NCBI RefSeq assembly: GCF_040939305.1
Contig: NZ_CP162511.1
Location: 2,046,001-2,110,000 of the forward strand
DNA length: 64,000 bases
Reading direction: 5' to 3'
DNA from: Herbiconiux sp. A18JL235
GTDB lineage: Bacteria; Actinomycetota; Actinomycetes; Actinomycetales; Microbacteriaceae
The notes beneath the pieces were generated by a model. That model worked only from the letters and a program-made list of their open reading frames with translations. It ran no database searches and had not been told where the DNA came from. Shown in pieces: positions 1-8,941 of the stretch. The position numbers and the translations under genes are program-made. The stretch's first letter is position 1. The number at the start of each line of letters is the position of its first letter.

Positions 1-1
1 A

Positions 2-139
2 GCGCTCGTGCTCTCCGTGCGCACGGTCGAGACTCACCTCCAGCGGGTCTACCGCAAGCTCGGTGTGCGCACCCGGGGGCAACTCGCCGGCGTGCGCCTG
101 CCTGATCACCCGCACGGGGTAGGGTCGGGGCATGGGTGA
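2..139 (+). CDS. LuxR-family regulator, C-terminal fragment
   Basis: This is the 3' end of a gene that begins before the window. The frame reads 45 residues to a TGA at 137-139. It contains the recognition-helix part of a LuxR/NarL-type helix-turn-helix: SVRTVETHLQRVYRKLGVRT, followed by a short tail. The pattern T-V-E-x-H-L-x-x-(I/V)-Y-x-K-L is typical of GerE/LuxR DNA-binding domains, so the product is a DNA-binding transcriptional regulator. Its sensory part is outside the window, so neither its signal nor its targets can be stated. A -10-like TAGGGT for the next gene overlaps its last codons. Confidence 0.75.
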   Translation, partial: ALVLSVRTVETHLQRVYRKLGVRTRGQLAGVRLPDHPHGVGSGHG

Positions 140-296
140 GGCTGACCGCGGCGCGTCGTGACGGACGGTGTTGGCGATGGGCGCCTGGAGCCTGCCTGTG
201 GTCGGGACCGTGCTGGTGCTCGACCCCACCCATGTCGACATCGCCTCCTTCGGCGCCACCACCCGTATCGAGGTCCAGGGCACCAAGCCCCTCTGA
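132..296 (+). pseudogene. Small leaderless gene interrupted by TGA at codon 10
   Basis: An ATG at 132 lies exactly 6 nt after a TAGGGT (120-125), the same arrangement as the leaderless starts seen elsewhere in this window. The frame reads nine codons (MGEADRGAS) to TGA at 159-161. It then continues in the same frame as a coding-like stretch to TGA at 294-296, containing MGAWSLPVVGTVLVLDPTHV and ending in GTKPL. About 40 of 43 third positions after the stop are G or C, as in real genes here. It may be a small gene with a nonsense mutation, a short leader peptide followed by reinitiation at GTG 168 or ATG 177, or chance. The family is not recognised. Confidence 0.35.
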
Positions 297-300
297 TCGC

Positions 301-873
301 ATGAGTGCCGAGCATGTCGAGGTGAGCCGGTTCCTGAGCTACGTGCTGCGTCACCGTCCCGAGGCGATCGGTCTGGAGCTCGACACCCAGGGCTGGGCGG
401 AGATCGACGCGCTGATCGCTGCCGCCGGCGCGTCGGGGCGACGGCTCGAGCCGGAGACGATCCGTGCCGTCGTGGAGGGCAGCGACAAGAAGCGCTTCGC
501 CCTCTCGGCCGACGGCCGACGCATCCGTGCAGTGCAGGGGCACTCCGTCGCCACGGTCGACATCCATCGCGAGCCCAAGACGCCGCCGAAGACGTTGTTC
601 CACGGCACAGCGACCAGGTTCCTCGCCTCGATTCAGGCCGAGGGTCTGCGTCGGGGGCGGCGGCACCACGTTCATCTCTCGGCCGATCCGGCGACCGCAG
701 AGGCCGTCGGTCGACGGTACGGCACCCCGGTGGTGCTGGTGGTCGAGGCGGGAAGGATGCACGAGGAAGGCCTCGCGTTCTTCCAGGCCGACAACGGGGT
801 CTGGCTCACGGACGCCGTGCCGCCGCGGTTCCTGCGCGTGGGCGGGGCGCTCGGAAACGAACTCGAGGGGTGA
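301..873 (+). CDS. kptA: RNA 2'-phosphotransferase (KptA/Tpt1 family)
   Basis: The family moves a 2'-phosphate from RNA to NAD+, giving ADP-ribose 1'',2''-cyclic phosphate and nicotinamide. The product is 190 aa, close to the usual 180-200. Family marks are FLSYVLRHRPE at residues 11-21, GWAEIDAL near 31, RIRAVQGHS at 74-82, LFHGT at 99-103 and RHHVHLS at 121-127. These carry the Arg/His residues that bind the phosphate and NAD+. ATG 301 is chosen because the domain begins immediately; the frame is open upstream, but those codons do not resemble protein. The physiological substrate in bacteria is unclear, because they lack the fungal-type tRNA splicing that produces 2'-phosphates. Confidence 0.9.
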   Translation: MSAEHVEVSRFLSYVLRHRPEAIGLELDTQGWAEIDALIAAAGASGRRLEPETIRAVVEGSDKKRFALSADGRRIRAVQGHSVATVDIHREPKTPPKTLFHGTATRFLASIQAEGLRRGRRHHVHLSADPATAEAVGRRYGTPVVLVVEAGRMHEEGLAFFQADNGVWLTDAVPPRFLRVGGALGNELEG

Positions 874-884
874 GCCGACGCGAC

Positions 885-890
885 TAGGCT
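885..890 (+). promoter_or_regulatory. Putative -10 box for thrS (TAGGCT)
   Basis: TAGGCT matches the actinobacterial TANNNT -10 pattern. It lies between kptA and thrS and would start transcription near 896, giving a short leader with an AGGAG ribosome-binding site at 915-919. No clear -35 box is visible. No T-box-like structure is present in the 56-base gap. Confidence 0.4.
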
Positions 891-929
891 TGAGGGGTTC
901 GATTCGACCGAAACAGGAGCACCTCAGCC

Positions 930-2909
930 GTGGCAACAGGATTCGACCTCTTCACCGACCGGTCCGTCGTGGCCCTGCGCGTCAACGGAGAGCTGAAAGA
1001 CCTGGCGACCACGGTCACCGACGACGACAACGTCGAGCCGGTCACCATCGACAGCCCCGACGGCCTCGCCATCCTGCGGCACTCCGCGGCGCATGTGGCG
1101 GCCCAGGCGGTGCAGGCCATCAATCCCGAGGCGAAGCTCGGCATCGGCCCGCCCATCACCGACGGTTTCTACTACGACTTCGACGTCGCCGAGCCCTTCA
1201 CCCCGGAGGACATGAAGGCGATCGAGAAGGGTATGGAACGCATCATCCGTGCCGGCCAGCGCTTCGTGCGCCGCGTCGTCACCGAGGAGGAGGCACGCGC
1301 CGAGCTGGCCTCGGAGCCGTACAAGCTCGAACTCATCGGCCTGAAGGGCGGCAGCGACGGCGACGACGCCCTCGACGCCGACAACGAGTCGGTGGAGGTC
1401 GGCGGCGCCGAACTCACCATCTACGACAACGTCGACCCCAAGACCGGCGAGACCGTCTGGAAAGACCTCTGCCGCGGCCCGCACCTGCCGAGCACCCGGA
1501 TGATCGGCAACGGCTTCGCCCTCACCCGCCTCGCCGCGGCCTACTGGCGCGGCTCGGAGAAGAACAAGCAGCTCCAGCGCGTCTACGGCACGGCCTGGCC
1601 GAGCAAGGACGAGCTGCGCGCCTACCAGACCCGCCTCGAGGAGGCGGCCAAGCGCGACCACCGCAAGCTCGGGTCCGAGCTCGACCTGTTCTCCTTCCCC
1701 GACGAGATCGGGTCGGGCCTTGCGGTGTTCCACCCCAAGGGCGGCATCATCCGAGCCGAGATCGAGGGCTACCTGCGGCAGCAGCTCGTGGCCGGCGGTT
1801 ACGAGCTGGTGAACACCCCGCACATCACCAAGGGCCATCTGTTCGAGACCAGCGGCCACCTGCACTGGTACAAGGAGGGCATGTTCCCGGCGATGCACCT
1901 CGACGAGGAGCACGACGCCGAGGGCAACGTGACGAAGCAGGGCCAGGACTACTACCTGAAGCCCATGAACTGCCCCATGCACAACCTCATCTTCCGCGCC
2001 CGCGGTCGAAGCTACCGCGAGCTGCCGCTCCGTCTGGCGGAGTTCGGCACGGTCTACCGCTACGAGAAGAGCGGCACGCTCTCGGGCCTCACCCGCGTGC
2101 GCGGCCTCACCCAGGACGACGCGCACATCTACGTCACCCCCGGCGAGGTGCGCGAGGAGCTCACCCGCCAGATCGACTTCATGCTCGACGTGCTGCGCGG
2201 CTACGGGCTCGACGACTTCTACCTCGAGCTCTCCACCCGCGACCCCGAGAAGTCGGTCGGCACCGACGAGATGTGGGAGACCGCCACGGAGACCCTGCGC
2301 GAGGTCGCCCTCGCCTCCGGGCTCGAGCTCGTTCCCGACCCCGGGGGAGCCGCGTTCTACGGCCCGAAGATCTCGGTGCAGGCCCGCGACGCCATCGGCC
2401 GCACCTGGCAGCTGTCGACCATCCAGCTCGACTTCAACCAGCCGGAGCTGTTCGAGCTGGAGTACACCGCCTCCGACGGCACCCGTCAGCAGCCCGTGAT
2501 GATCCACCGTGCCCTGCTCGGCTCGATCGAGCGCTTCTTCGCCATCCTGCTCGAGCACTACGCCGGGGCGTTCCCGGTGTGGCTCGCGCCGGTGCAGGTG
2601 GTGGGCATCCCCATCTCCGACGAGCACGCCGACTACCTCAACGAGGTCATCAGGAGGCTGAAGGCCCGCGGCATCCGCGCCGAGCTCGACGATTCGGCCG
2701 AGCGCATGCAGAAGAAGATCCGCACCCACACCAAAGACAAGGTGCCGGTGCTGCTCATCGCGGGCGCCGACGACTCGGCGGCGGGCTCGGTGAGCTTCCG
2801 CTTCCGCGACGGCAGCCAGGAGAACGGCGTACCGAGCGACGAGGCGATCGAGCGCATCGTGGCGAGCGTCGAGAAACACCTGCAGGTGACGACCGCCGGC
2901 CAGCTGTGA
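930..2909 (+). CDS. thrS: Threonine--tRNA ligase
   Basis: Cytoplasmic class II aminoacyl-tRNA synthetase that charges tRNA-Thr; 659 aa. Domains in order: a TGS-like N-terminus ([11 protein letters not shown]), the second editing domain starting at [13 protein letters not shown], the catalytic core with motif 2 ([11 protein letters not shown]) and motif 3 ([17 protein letters not shown]), and a C-terminal anticodon-binding domain ([13 protein letters not shown]). The zinc ligands are visible as the Cys of MNCPMHN and the His residues of QDDAH and MIHRA. The start is GTG 930 behind AGGAG at 915-919. The stop TGA overlaps the ATG of the HIT gene by one base, implying coupled translation. Confidence 0.97.
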   Translation: MATGFDLFTDRSVVALRVNGELKDLATTVTDDDNVEPVTIDSPDGLAILRHSAAHVAAQAVQAINPEAKLGIGPPITDGFYYDFDVAEPFTPEDMKAIEKGMERIIRAGQRFVRRVVTEEEARAELASEPYKLELIGLKGGSDGDDALDADNESVEVGGAELTIYDNVDPKTGETVWKDLCRGPHLPSTRMIGNGFALTRLAAAYWRGSEKNKQLQRVYGTAWPSKDELRAYQTRLEEAAKRDHRKLGSELDLFSFPDEIGSGLAVFHPKGGIIRAEIEGYLRQQLVAGGYELVNTPHITKGHLFETSGHLHWYKEGMFPAMHLDEEHDAEGNVTKQGQDYYLKPMNCPMHNLIFRARGRSYRELPLRLAEFGTVYRYEKSGTLSGLTRVRGLTQDDAHIYVTPGEVREELTRQIDFMLDVLRGYGLDDFYLELSTRDPEKSVGTDEMWETATETLREVALASGLELVPDPGGAAFYGPKISVQARDAIGRTWQLSTIQLDFNQPELFELEYTASDGTRQQPVMIHRALLGSIERFFAILLEHYAGAFPVWLAPVQVVGIPISDEHADYLNEVIRRLKARGIRAELDDSAERMQKKIRTHTKDKVPVLLIAGADDSAAGSVSFRFRDGSQENGVPSDEAIERIVASVEKHLQVTTAGQL

Positions 2910-3469
2910 TGGGCGGGCTGCCGGGCGACGACGACGCCGTGCTCGAACCCGCCGACCACCTCGCCGGGGTTCCGGACGCGTTCCAGCGGCTCTGGACCCC
3001 GCACCGCATGGCCTACATCCAGGGCGGCGACCAGCCGCACATCGACGAGTGCCCGTTCTGCCGCGCGCCGAAGCTCTCCGACGAGGAGGGTCTCATCGTG
3101 GCGCGCGGCACCCACGCCTACGTGCTGCTGAACCTCTTCCCCTACAACTCGGGTCACCTGCTGGTGTGCCCGTACCGCCACGTCGCCACCTACGACCTCG
3201 CCACCGACGAGGAGGTCGCCGAGATCGCCGCGCTCACCCAGACGGCGATGCGGGTGCTCAGCGCCGTGTCGCGCTGCGACGGCTTCAACATCGGCATGAA
3301 CCAGGGAAAAGTGGCGGGTGCCGGGGTCGCGGGGCATCTGCACCAGCACGTCGTGCCGCGGTGGATGTCGGATGCGAACTTCTTCCCCATCATCGCCCGC
3401 ACCAAGGCGCTGCCCCAGCTGCTCGGCGAGGTGCGCGCCGAGATCCAGGCGGCCTGGCCCGCATCCTGA
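2909..3469 (+). CDS. HIT-family nucleotide hydrolase/phosphorylase
   Basis: Histidine-triad protein of 186 aa. HLHQH at residues 143-147, within the sequence AGHLHQHVVPRW, is the catalytic triad. ECPFC at 47-51 resembles a metal-binding N-terminal motif. In Mycobacterium tuberculosis the gene at the same position after thrS (Rv2613c) is a diadenosine tetraphosphate phosphorylase, so Ap4A turnover is the likely role; that is inferred from position and motif. Ap4A is a by-product of aminoacyl-tRNA synthetases, which suits coupling to thrS (TGATG overlap at 2907-2911). The open frame upstream of 2909 is the shifted frame of thrS, not a fusion. Confidence 0.88.
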   Translation: MGGLPGDDDAVLEPADHLAGVPDAFQRLWTPHRMAYIQGGDQPHIDECPFCRAPKLSDEEGLIVARGTHAYVLLNLFPYNSGHLLVCPYRHVATYDLATDEEVAEIAALTQTAMRVLSAVSRCDGFNIGMNQGKVAGAGVAGHLHQHVVPRWMSDANFFPIIARTKALPQLLGEVRAEIQAAWPAS

Positions 3470-3510
3470 GCCGGGCGGGGCGGCTTCCGGGCCGTTCGGG
3501 GGCGTTCGCG

Positions 3511-3516
3511 TAGACT
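3511..3516 (+). promoter_or_regulatory. Putative -10 box for yebC (TAGACT)
   Basis: TAGACT lies 28 bases upstream of the yebC start, in the 74-base gap after the HIT gene. Transcription from it would give a leader of about 20 nt carrying the strong AGAAGGAG ribosome-binding site at 3530-3537. No convincing -35 is seen. Confidence 0.45.
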
Positions 3517-3543
3517 CGACTGCAGATTTAGAAGGAGAACACC

Positions 3544-4302
3544 GTGTCCGGACACTCAAAATGGGCGACCACCAAGCACAAGAAGGCGGTCATCGACGCG
3601 CGCCGTGCGAAGTCGTTCGCGAAGCTCATCAAGAACATCGAGGTGGCCGCCAAGATCGGCGGCGCCGACCTCTCCGGCAACCCGACGCTCGTCGACGCGG
3701 TGCAGAAGGCCAAGAAGACCTCGGTGCCGAACGACAACATCGACCGCGCCATCAAGCGCGGTGCGGGCCTCACCGGTGAGACCATCGATTACCAGACGAT
3801 CATGTACGAAGGCTACGGCCCGAACGGCGTGGCCCTCCTCGTGGAGTGCCTCACCGACAACAAGAACCGTGCAGCCGCCGACGTGCGCACGGCGATGACC
3901 CGCAACGGCGGCACCATGGCCGACCCGGGCAGCGTCGCCTACAACTTCAGCCGCAAGGGCGTCATCACGGTGGGTCACAGCGACGGGCTCACCGAAGACG
4001 ACATCCTCCTCGCCGTGCTCGACGCGGGGGCCGAAGAGGTCACCGACCGCGCCGAGTCGTTCGAGGTGCTCACCGACCCGTCGGCCATGGTCGCCGCGCG
4101 GGGCGCGCTCCAGGAGGCGGGCATCGACTACGACTCCGCCGACGTCGAGTTCGTGGCGAACCTGCACGTCGACGCCGACGCCGAGACGGCGCGCAAGGTG
4201 TTCCGCCTCATCGACGCGCTCGAAGACAGCGACGACGTGCAGAACGTCTACACCAACATCGACATCTCGCCCGAGGTGCAGGCCGAGCTCGAGAACGACT
4301 GA
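3544..4302 (+). CDS. yebC: YebC/PmpR family protein
   Basis: 252-aa cytoplasmic protein of the YebC/TACO1 family. The signature start [20 protein letters not shown] and the motif [14 protein letters not shown] near residue 88 are unmistakable. The family has been described as DNA-binding transcriptional regulators next to ruvC. More recent work describes some members as translation factors that relieve ribosome stalling on proline-rich stretches. Which applies here cannot be told from sequence. The start is GTG 3544 after AGAAGGAG. It precedes ruvCAB, the arrangement common in bacteria. Confidence 0.95.
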   Translation: MSGHSKWATTKHKKAVIDARRAKSFAKLIKNIEVAAKIGGADLSGNPTLVDAVQKAKKTSVPNDNIDRAIKRGAGLTGETIDYQTIMYEGYGPNGVALLVECLTDNKNRAAADVRTAMTRNGGTMADPGSVAYNFSRKGVITVGHSDGLTEDDILLAVLDAGAEEVTDRAESFEVLTDPSAMVAARGALQEAGIDYDSADVEFVANLHVDADAETARKVFRLIDALEDSDDVQNVYTNIDISPEVQAELEND

Positions 4303-4359
4303 GCCGACCGACCGCCTCGACGAGGTGACGAACGACACCGAACGGAAGGCGGTCAGCGG

Positions 4360-4977
4360 ATGCGCGTGCTCGGCATCGACCCCGGCCTGACCCGCTGCGG
4401 CGTGGGAGTGGTCGACGTGTCGCCGACGCGCACCGCCGTGCTGGTGCACGTGTCGGTGATCACCACCCCGATCGAGCTGCCTCTCGAGGAGCGCCTGCTG
4501 CGCATCGCGGCGGGTGTGGAGGCCGTGCTCGACGAGCACCGACCCGACAGTGTGGCGGTGGAGCGGGTGTTCGCGCAGCACAACGTGCGCACCGTCATGG
4601 GCACCGCGCAGGTGAGCGGCATCGCGCTGCTCGCCGCGGCGCGACGCTCGCTGCCGGTGGGGCTGCACACGCCGAGCGAGGTGAAGGCGGCGATCACGGG
4701 CTACGGGCAGGCCGACAAGAAGCAGGTCGGCACCATGGTGGCGAAGGTGCTGCGGCTCGACGAGATCCCGCGCCCCGCCGACGCCGCCGACGCACTCGCG
4801 CTCGCCATCTGCCACGCCTGGCGGGGGCCGCTCGGGGGAGTTGTGGGTGCATCCGTCACTCCCGCCGCTGCCGCGGGTTCGGTCGGCGCCGGCTCGCTCA
4901 CTCCGGCCCAGCAGGCGTGGCGCGCCGCCGAGCAAGGCGCCAAGCGGCGGCCCGCCGCCCCTAGGCTGGTGCGATGA
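4360..4977 (+). CDS. ruvC: Crossover junction endodeoxyribonuclease RuvC
   Basis: Holliday-junction resolvase that nicks symmetrically and acts with RuvAB; 205 aa. Acidic catalytic residues are visible: Asp7 in LGIDPGLT, Glu68 in VAVERVF, and the late Asp pair in [14 protein letters not shown]. The last 45 residues or so form an Ala/Gly/Pro-rich tail longer than in E. coli RuvC (173 aa) and probably disordered. ATG 4360 sits inside a GGATGC hexamer. The stop overlaps the ruvA start (ATGA, 4974-4977), so ruvCAB form one translational unit. Confidence 0.96.
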   Translation: MRVLGIDPGLTRCGVGVVDVSPTRTAVLVHVSVITTPIELPLEERLLRIAAGVEAVLDEHRPDSVAVERVFAQHNVRTVMGTAQVSGIALLAAARRSLPVGLHTPSEVKAAITGYGQADKKQVGTMVAKVLRLDEIPRPADAADALALAICHAWRGPLGGVVGASVTPAAAAGSVGAGSLTPAQQAWRAAEQGAKRRPAAPRLVR

Positions 4978-5606
4978 TCTCTGCACTCCGTGGCACGGTT
5001 CTCAGCGTGTCGGGCGGGATGCTCGTGCTCGACGTGGGCGGCGTCGGCTTCGCCGTGAGCGTCACCGCACGGCACGCCCTCACCCTGCGCCAGGGCACGG
5101 AGACGACGGTGCTCACCTCGCTCATCGTGCGGGAGGACAGCTTGTCGCTGTTCGGGTTTCCCGACCAGGAGTCGCTGGAGGTCTTCACCCTGCTCATCGG
5201 AGTCACCGGGGTGGGGCCGAAATCGGCCCTCGGCGTGCTCGCCGAGCTCACCCCCTCCGAGGTCGCCCTCGCCGTCGCGCGGGACGACGACGCCGCGTTC
5301 CGCAAGGTCGGCGGAATCGGCCCGAAGACGGCGAAGCTCATCGTGGTCTCCCTCACCGGCAAGCTCACCGCCGCCCACGCGGCGGCCGCGTCTTCGAGTG
5401 GACCGACCGCCGGGCCTTCGCAGCTCGTGCGCGACAACGTCGAGCGGGCCCTCGTGGGCCTCGGCTGGCCCGAGCGCAACGCCGCGGCCGCTGTCGACGA
5501 GGCGCTCGAGACCGCGAGCGAGACGGATGCGGGCAACGTCCAGTCGCTGCTGCGGCTCGCCCTGGCGGTGCTCGGGCCCGCCCCGCACGCCGGGGGAGCG
5601 CGATGA
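4974..5606 (+). CDS. ruvA: Holliday junction branch-migration protein RuvA
   Basis: Tetrameric DNA-binding subunit that loads RuvB on Holliday junctions; 210 aa. It begins [20 protein letters not shown], typical of the OB-fold domain I. It then has two helix-hairpin-helix motifs ([14 protein letters not shown] and [16 protein letters not shown]), an acid/Ala/Ser linker, and a C-terminal domain III ([20 protein letters not shown]) that contacts RuvB. It overlaps ruvC and ruvB by four bases each (ATGA). Confidence 0.96.
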   Translation: MISALRGTVLSVSGGMLVLDVGGVGFAVSVTARHALTLRQGTETTVLTSLIVREDSLSLFGFPDQESLEVFTLLIGVTGVGPKSALGVLAELTPSEVALAVARDDDAAFRKVGGIGPKTAKLIVVSLTGKLTAAHAAAASSSGPTAGPSQLVRDNVERALVGLGWPERNAAAAVDEALETASETDAGNVQSLLRLALAVLGPAPHAGGAR

Positions 5607-6634
5607 CCGCCCCCGGCGACGACCTGGTGAACCCGGAGGCGCAGTCGGAGGCCGAGATCGCCTTCGAGGGTGCCCTGCGACCGAAGTCGCTGTCGGAGTT
5701 CGTGGGCCAGCGCAAGGTGCGCGGCCAGCTGCAGCTGCTGCTCGACGCCGCGGCGATCCAGCAGCGCACCCCCGACCACATCCTGCTGGCCGGCCCTCCC
5801 GGCCTCGGCAAGACCACGCTCGCGATGATCGTGGCGCAGGAGACCGACCGGCCGCTGCGCCTGACCAGCGGCCCCGCGATCCAGCACGCCGGAGACCTCG
5901 CCGCCGTGCTGTCGTCCCTCGTTCCCGGCGAGGTGCTCTTCATCGACGAGATCCACCGCATGGCGCGCTCTGCCGAGGAGATGCTCTACCTCGCGATGGA
6001 GGACTTCCGCATCGACATCATGGTGGGCAAGGGAGCTGGCGCCACGTCGATCCCGCTCGACCTCGCCCCCTTCACGCTGGTCGGCGCGACCACCAGGGCG
6101 GGCCTCCTGCCGAATCCCTTGCGCGACCGCTTCGGATTCACCGCCCACCTCGAGTTCTACGAGACCGAGGAGCTCGTGCGGGTGCTGCACCGTGCAGCAC
6201 AGCTGCTCGGCGTCGCGATCGAGGAGGAGTCGCTCCGCGAGATCGCCTCCCGCTCCCGCGGCACGCCGCGCATCGCGAACCGGCTGCTGCGCCGCGTGCG
6301 CGACTACGCCCTGGTCGACGGCGGGGGCGCGACCCTCGAGGCGGTGCGTGCGGCCCTCGAGCTCTACGACGTCGACGAGCTCGGCCTCGACCGGCTCGAC
6401 CGTGCGGTGATGACCGTTCTGCTCAAGCGCTTCGACGGCGGCCCGGTGGGGCTGTCGACTCTTGCGGTCTCGGTGGGCGAGGAGGCGGAGACGATCGAGT
6501 CGGTGGTGGAGCCGTTCCTCGTGCGCATCGGTCTCATCTCGCGCACCCCGCGTGGCCGGGTCGCGACGAAGGCGGGCTGGGCCCACTTCGGTCTGGCGAG
6601 GAATTCGGATGCCCTGTTCGGGGATGACCTATAA
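5603..6634 (+). CDS. ruvB: Holliday junction branch-migration helicase RuvB
   Basis: AAA+ motor of the RuvAB complex, 343 aa. Walker A is GPPGLGKTT at residues 64-72, Walker B is FIDEIHRM near 115, and sensor I/arginine-finger sequences appear in [20 protein letters not shown]. The C-terminal winged helix is seen in [24 protein letters not shown]. The start is ATG 5603, overlapping the ruvA stop; the open frame upstream of it is the ruvA shadow. A TATAAT hexamer overlaps its stop codon and may serve yajC. Confidence 0.97.
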   Translation: MTAPGDDLVNPEAQSEAEIAFEGALRPKSLSEFVGQRKVRGQLQLLLDAAAIQQRTPDHILLAGPPGLGKTTLAMIVAQETDRPLRLTSGPAIQHAGDLAAVLSSLVPGEVLFIDEIHRMARSAEEMLYLAMEDFRIDIMVGKGAGATSIPLDLAPFTLVGATTRAGLLPNPLRDRFGFTAHLEFYETEELVRVLHRAAQLLGVAIEEESLREIASRSRGTPRIANRLLRRVRDYALVDGGGATLEAVRAALELYDVDELGLDRLDRAVMTVLLKRFDGGPVGLSTLAVSVGEEAETIESVVEPFLVRIGLISRTPRGRVATKAGWAHFGLARNSDALFGDDL

Positions 6635-6635
6635 T
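6630..6635 (+). promoter_or_regulatory. Putative -10 box TATAAT before yajC-secDF
   Basis: A perfect TATAAT overlaps the ruvB stop codon (TAA 6632-6634), about 78 bases before yajC. It would separate the export genes from the ruv operon. No obvious -35 was found at the usual distance, as is common in this lineage. Confidence 0.4.
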
Positions 6636-6712
6636 TCAAGCTGGTCTTCAGGGCACCCCCCTATGATGTGTCCTGCCCAACTCCCCCCTCTTTCTGGAAG
6701 GCGCCTTTCTTC

Positions 6713-7138
6713 ATGGCATTCGATCCGTTGACAATCATCATGCTGGTCGTTCTGGCCGTGCTGGTGTTCTTCATGTTCCGCAACAGCCGCAAGCGCAAGG
6801 CGCAGGCCGAGGAGCTCCAGAGCAAGGTGATGGTCGGCGCCGAGGTCATGACGAACTTCGGCCTCTTCGGCACGATCCTCGAGATGGACGACGAGGAGAA
6901 CCAGGTTCTGCTCGAGACCACTCCCGGCACCGTGCTCAAGGTGCACCGTCAGACGGTCACCCGCGTGGTCACCGACTCGCCGCTCGCGCCGACGACGGCC
7001 GAGGTCGACCACACGAACGACGGGGAGCCGGAGTACGGCGAGCGGATCGACGAGCCCGCCGCCACCACTGCCGACGAGAGCACCACCGCGACACCCGACG
7101 TCAGCGCGGAGAAGTCCGACAAGAAGGGCGACGAGTAG
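6713..7138 (+). CDS. yajC: Preprotein translocase accessory subunit YajC
   Basis: Small single-pass membrane protein associated with SecDF; 141 aa. A hydrophobic segment at about residues 4-22 (LTIIMLVVLAVLVFFMF) is followed by the conserved sequence RNSRKRKAQAEEL and the YajC core VGAEVMTNFGLFGTI. The C-terminal 45 residues are an acidic, Thr/Ala-rich tail not seen in E. coli YajC. ATG 6713 follows GGAAGG; the longer open frame to 6668 is not used because the membrane segment starts here. It lies directly before secD-secF, as in most bacteria. Confidence 0.92.
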   Translation: MAFDPLTIIMLVVLAVLVFFMFRNSRKRKAQAEELQSKVMVGAEVMTNFGLFGTILEMDDEENQVLLETTPGTVLKVHRQTVTRVVTDSPLAPTTAEVDHTNDGEPEYGERIDEPAATTADESTTATPDVSAEKSDKKGDE

Positions 7139-7207
7139 CAACTCGTCCCCGCTGATCCACGCTCGGAGCCGCACGGCACGAGCGGCAGAGAAAGCTGAGT
7201 AACTCAG

Positions 7208-8941
7208 GTGGCACAAACTACCGCGGTCAAGAAGGCGTGGAAGACGCTCGTCTGGCTGGGCGTCATTTTCGCCGTCCTCGTCGGCACCATCGCGGGAGGT
7301 GTGATCTGGAGCACCGCTACCTGGACGCCGAAGCTCGCCCTCGACCTCGAGGGCGGCACGCAGATCATCCTCACCCCGAAGCTCGAGTCGGGTCAGCAGG
7401 TCTCGTCGGAGCAGCTCGATCAGGCCGTGTCGATCATCCGCCAGCGCGTCGACGCCAGCGGTGTGTCGGAGGCCGAGGTCACCACCCAGGGCGGCCAGAA
7501 CGTGGTCGTCTCGATTCCGGGCAGCCCCGACGAGGCAACGCTCAACCGCATCGAGTCGTCGGCGAAGCTCGACTTCCGCGCCGTGCTGCTCGCCGACGTC
7601 GCCTCGACGAGCACCACCTCGACGCCGGGCGCCACCCCCGACCCGTCGCTCGAGTCGACGCCGACGGCGAGCCCCACGAACGGCAGTGACCTCGCCTGGG
7701 TCACCCCGGCGCTGCAGGCGCAGTTCGACTCGTTCGACTGCAACTCGGAGGCAGCAGAAGACGCGGGTCAGGCGCCGGCCGACCAGCCGCTCATCACCTG
7801 TGACGACAACGGTGTGAAGTATCTGCTCGGCCCGGTCGAGATCGAGGGCGCCGACATCGCCGACGCCTCGGCGGGCGTTGCGACGACCCAGAACGGCGCG
7901 TCGACCGGCCAATGGGTCGTCGACATCTCGTTCAACGACGCCGGAACCAAGAAGTTCGCCGACGTCACGACCCGCCTCTACGGTCTCACCGGCGTGCAGA
8001 ACCAGTTCGCCATCGTGCTGGACGGCCGAGTCATCACCGCACCGACCACGGGTGGCGCGTTCACCGACGGCAAGGCGCAGATCTCGGGCTCCTTCACCCA
8101 GGACTCGGCGCAGACCCTCGCCGACCAGCTGAAATTCGGCGCCCTGCCGATCGGCTTCACCACGCAGTCGTCGGAGGCCATCTCGGCGACGCTGGGCTCG
8201 ACCCAGCTGATGTCGGGCCTCATCGCCGGCGCGATCGGTCTGCTCCTCGTCATCATCTACTCGCTCATCCAGTACCGGCTGCTCGGCCTCGTCACCATCG
8301 CGTCCCTGGTGGTGGCCGCGGCCCTCACCTACCTGCTGGTGACGTTGATGTCGTGGCGCATCGACTTCCGCCTCTCGCTCGCCGGTGTGGCGGGCCTCAT
8401 CGTGGCCATCGGCATCACTGCCGACTCCTTCATCGTGTACTTCGAGCGAATACGCGACGAGTTGCGCGACGGGCGGAGCCTCAACTCCTCCGTGCAGGCC
8501 GGCTGGAAGCGCGCGATCCGCACCATCACGGCATCCGACGCGGTGAACTTCCTCGCCGCCGGTGTGCTCTACGTGCTCGCCATCGGCAACGTGCGCGGCT
8601 TCGCGTTCACCCTCGGACTCACGACGATCGTCGACATCATCGTGGTCATCCTGTTCACGCATCCGCTCATGACGCTGCTGGCCGAGCTCCCGTTCTTCCG
8701 CGACGGCCACAAGCTGAGCGGTCTTGATCCGCGTGCCCTCGGCGCCGTCTACCGGGGCCGGGCCCAGTTCCGGGCGCCCGCCGCCTCGGTCACGGCCGCC
8801 AAGAAGGGCTCCTCCAGCCGCGAGGCCGCCCGTCGCCAGACCATCGCCGAGCGCAAGGCGGCCGAGCTGGCCGCCGCCTCGAGCACGGGCACCAGCGGTG
8901 CCGACTCCGCCCGTCCCACCGATGAGGGGAAGAACTCCTGA
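7208..8941 (+). CDS. secD: Protein translocase subunit SecD
   Basis: Membrane subunit that uses the proton motive force to complete Sec export; 577 aa. TM1 is near residues 14-34, followed by the family motif LALDLEGGTQIILTP. A large extracytoplasmic P1 region then contains a Thr/Ser/Pro-rich low-complexity insert (about residues 130-160). Five membrane helices follow from MSGLIAGAIGLLLVIIYSLI. The C-terminal 70 residues are basic then Ala-rich and cytoplasmic. The start is GTG 7208, and the stop overlaps the secF ATG (TGATG). Confidence 0.96.
   Translation: MAQTTAVKKAWKTLVWLGVIFAVLVGTIAGGVIWSTATWTPKLALDLEGGTQIILTPKLESGQQVSSEQLDQAVSIIRQRVDASGVSEAEVTTQGGQNVVVSIPGSPDEATLNRIESSAKLDFRAVLLADVASTSTTSTPGATPDPSLESTPTASPTNGSDLAWVTPALQAQFDSFDCNSEAAEDAGQAPADQPLITCDDNGVKYLLGPVEIEGADIADASAGVATTQNGASTGQWVVDISFNDAGTKKFADVTTRLYGLTGVQNQFAIVLDGRVITAPTTGGAFTDGKAQISGSFTQDSAQTLADQLKFGALPIGFTTQSSEAISATLGSTQLMSGLIAGAIGLLLVIIYSLIQYRLLGLVTIASLVVAAALTYLLVTLMSWRIDFRLSLAGVAGLIVAIGITADSFIVYFERIRDELRDGRSLNSSVQAGWKRAIRTITASDAVNFLAAGVLYVLAIGNVRGFAFTLGLTTIVDIIVVILFTHPLMTLLAELPFFRDGHKLSGLDPRALGAVYRGRAQFRAPAASVTAAKKGSSSREAARRQTIAERKAAELAAASSTGTSGADSARPTDEGKNS

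Noticed and set aside
874..929. T-box leader before thrS (and before alaS at 18094-18176)
   Set aside because: The gaps are 56 and 83 bases and contain no T-box sequence or specifier stem; only a -10 box and, before alaS, a GC hairpin.
464..3469. A continuous frame that would fuse the HIT protein to a long upstream sequence
   Set aside because: Upstream of 2909 it is an Arg/Pro-rich shifted frame of kptA and thrS. The HIT gene has its own ATG overlapping the thrS stop.
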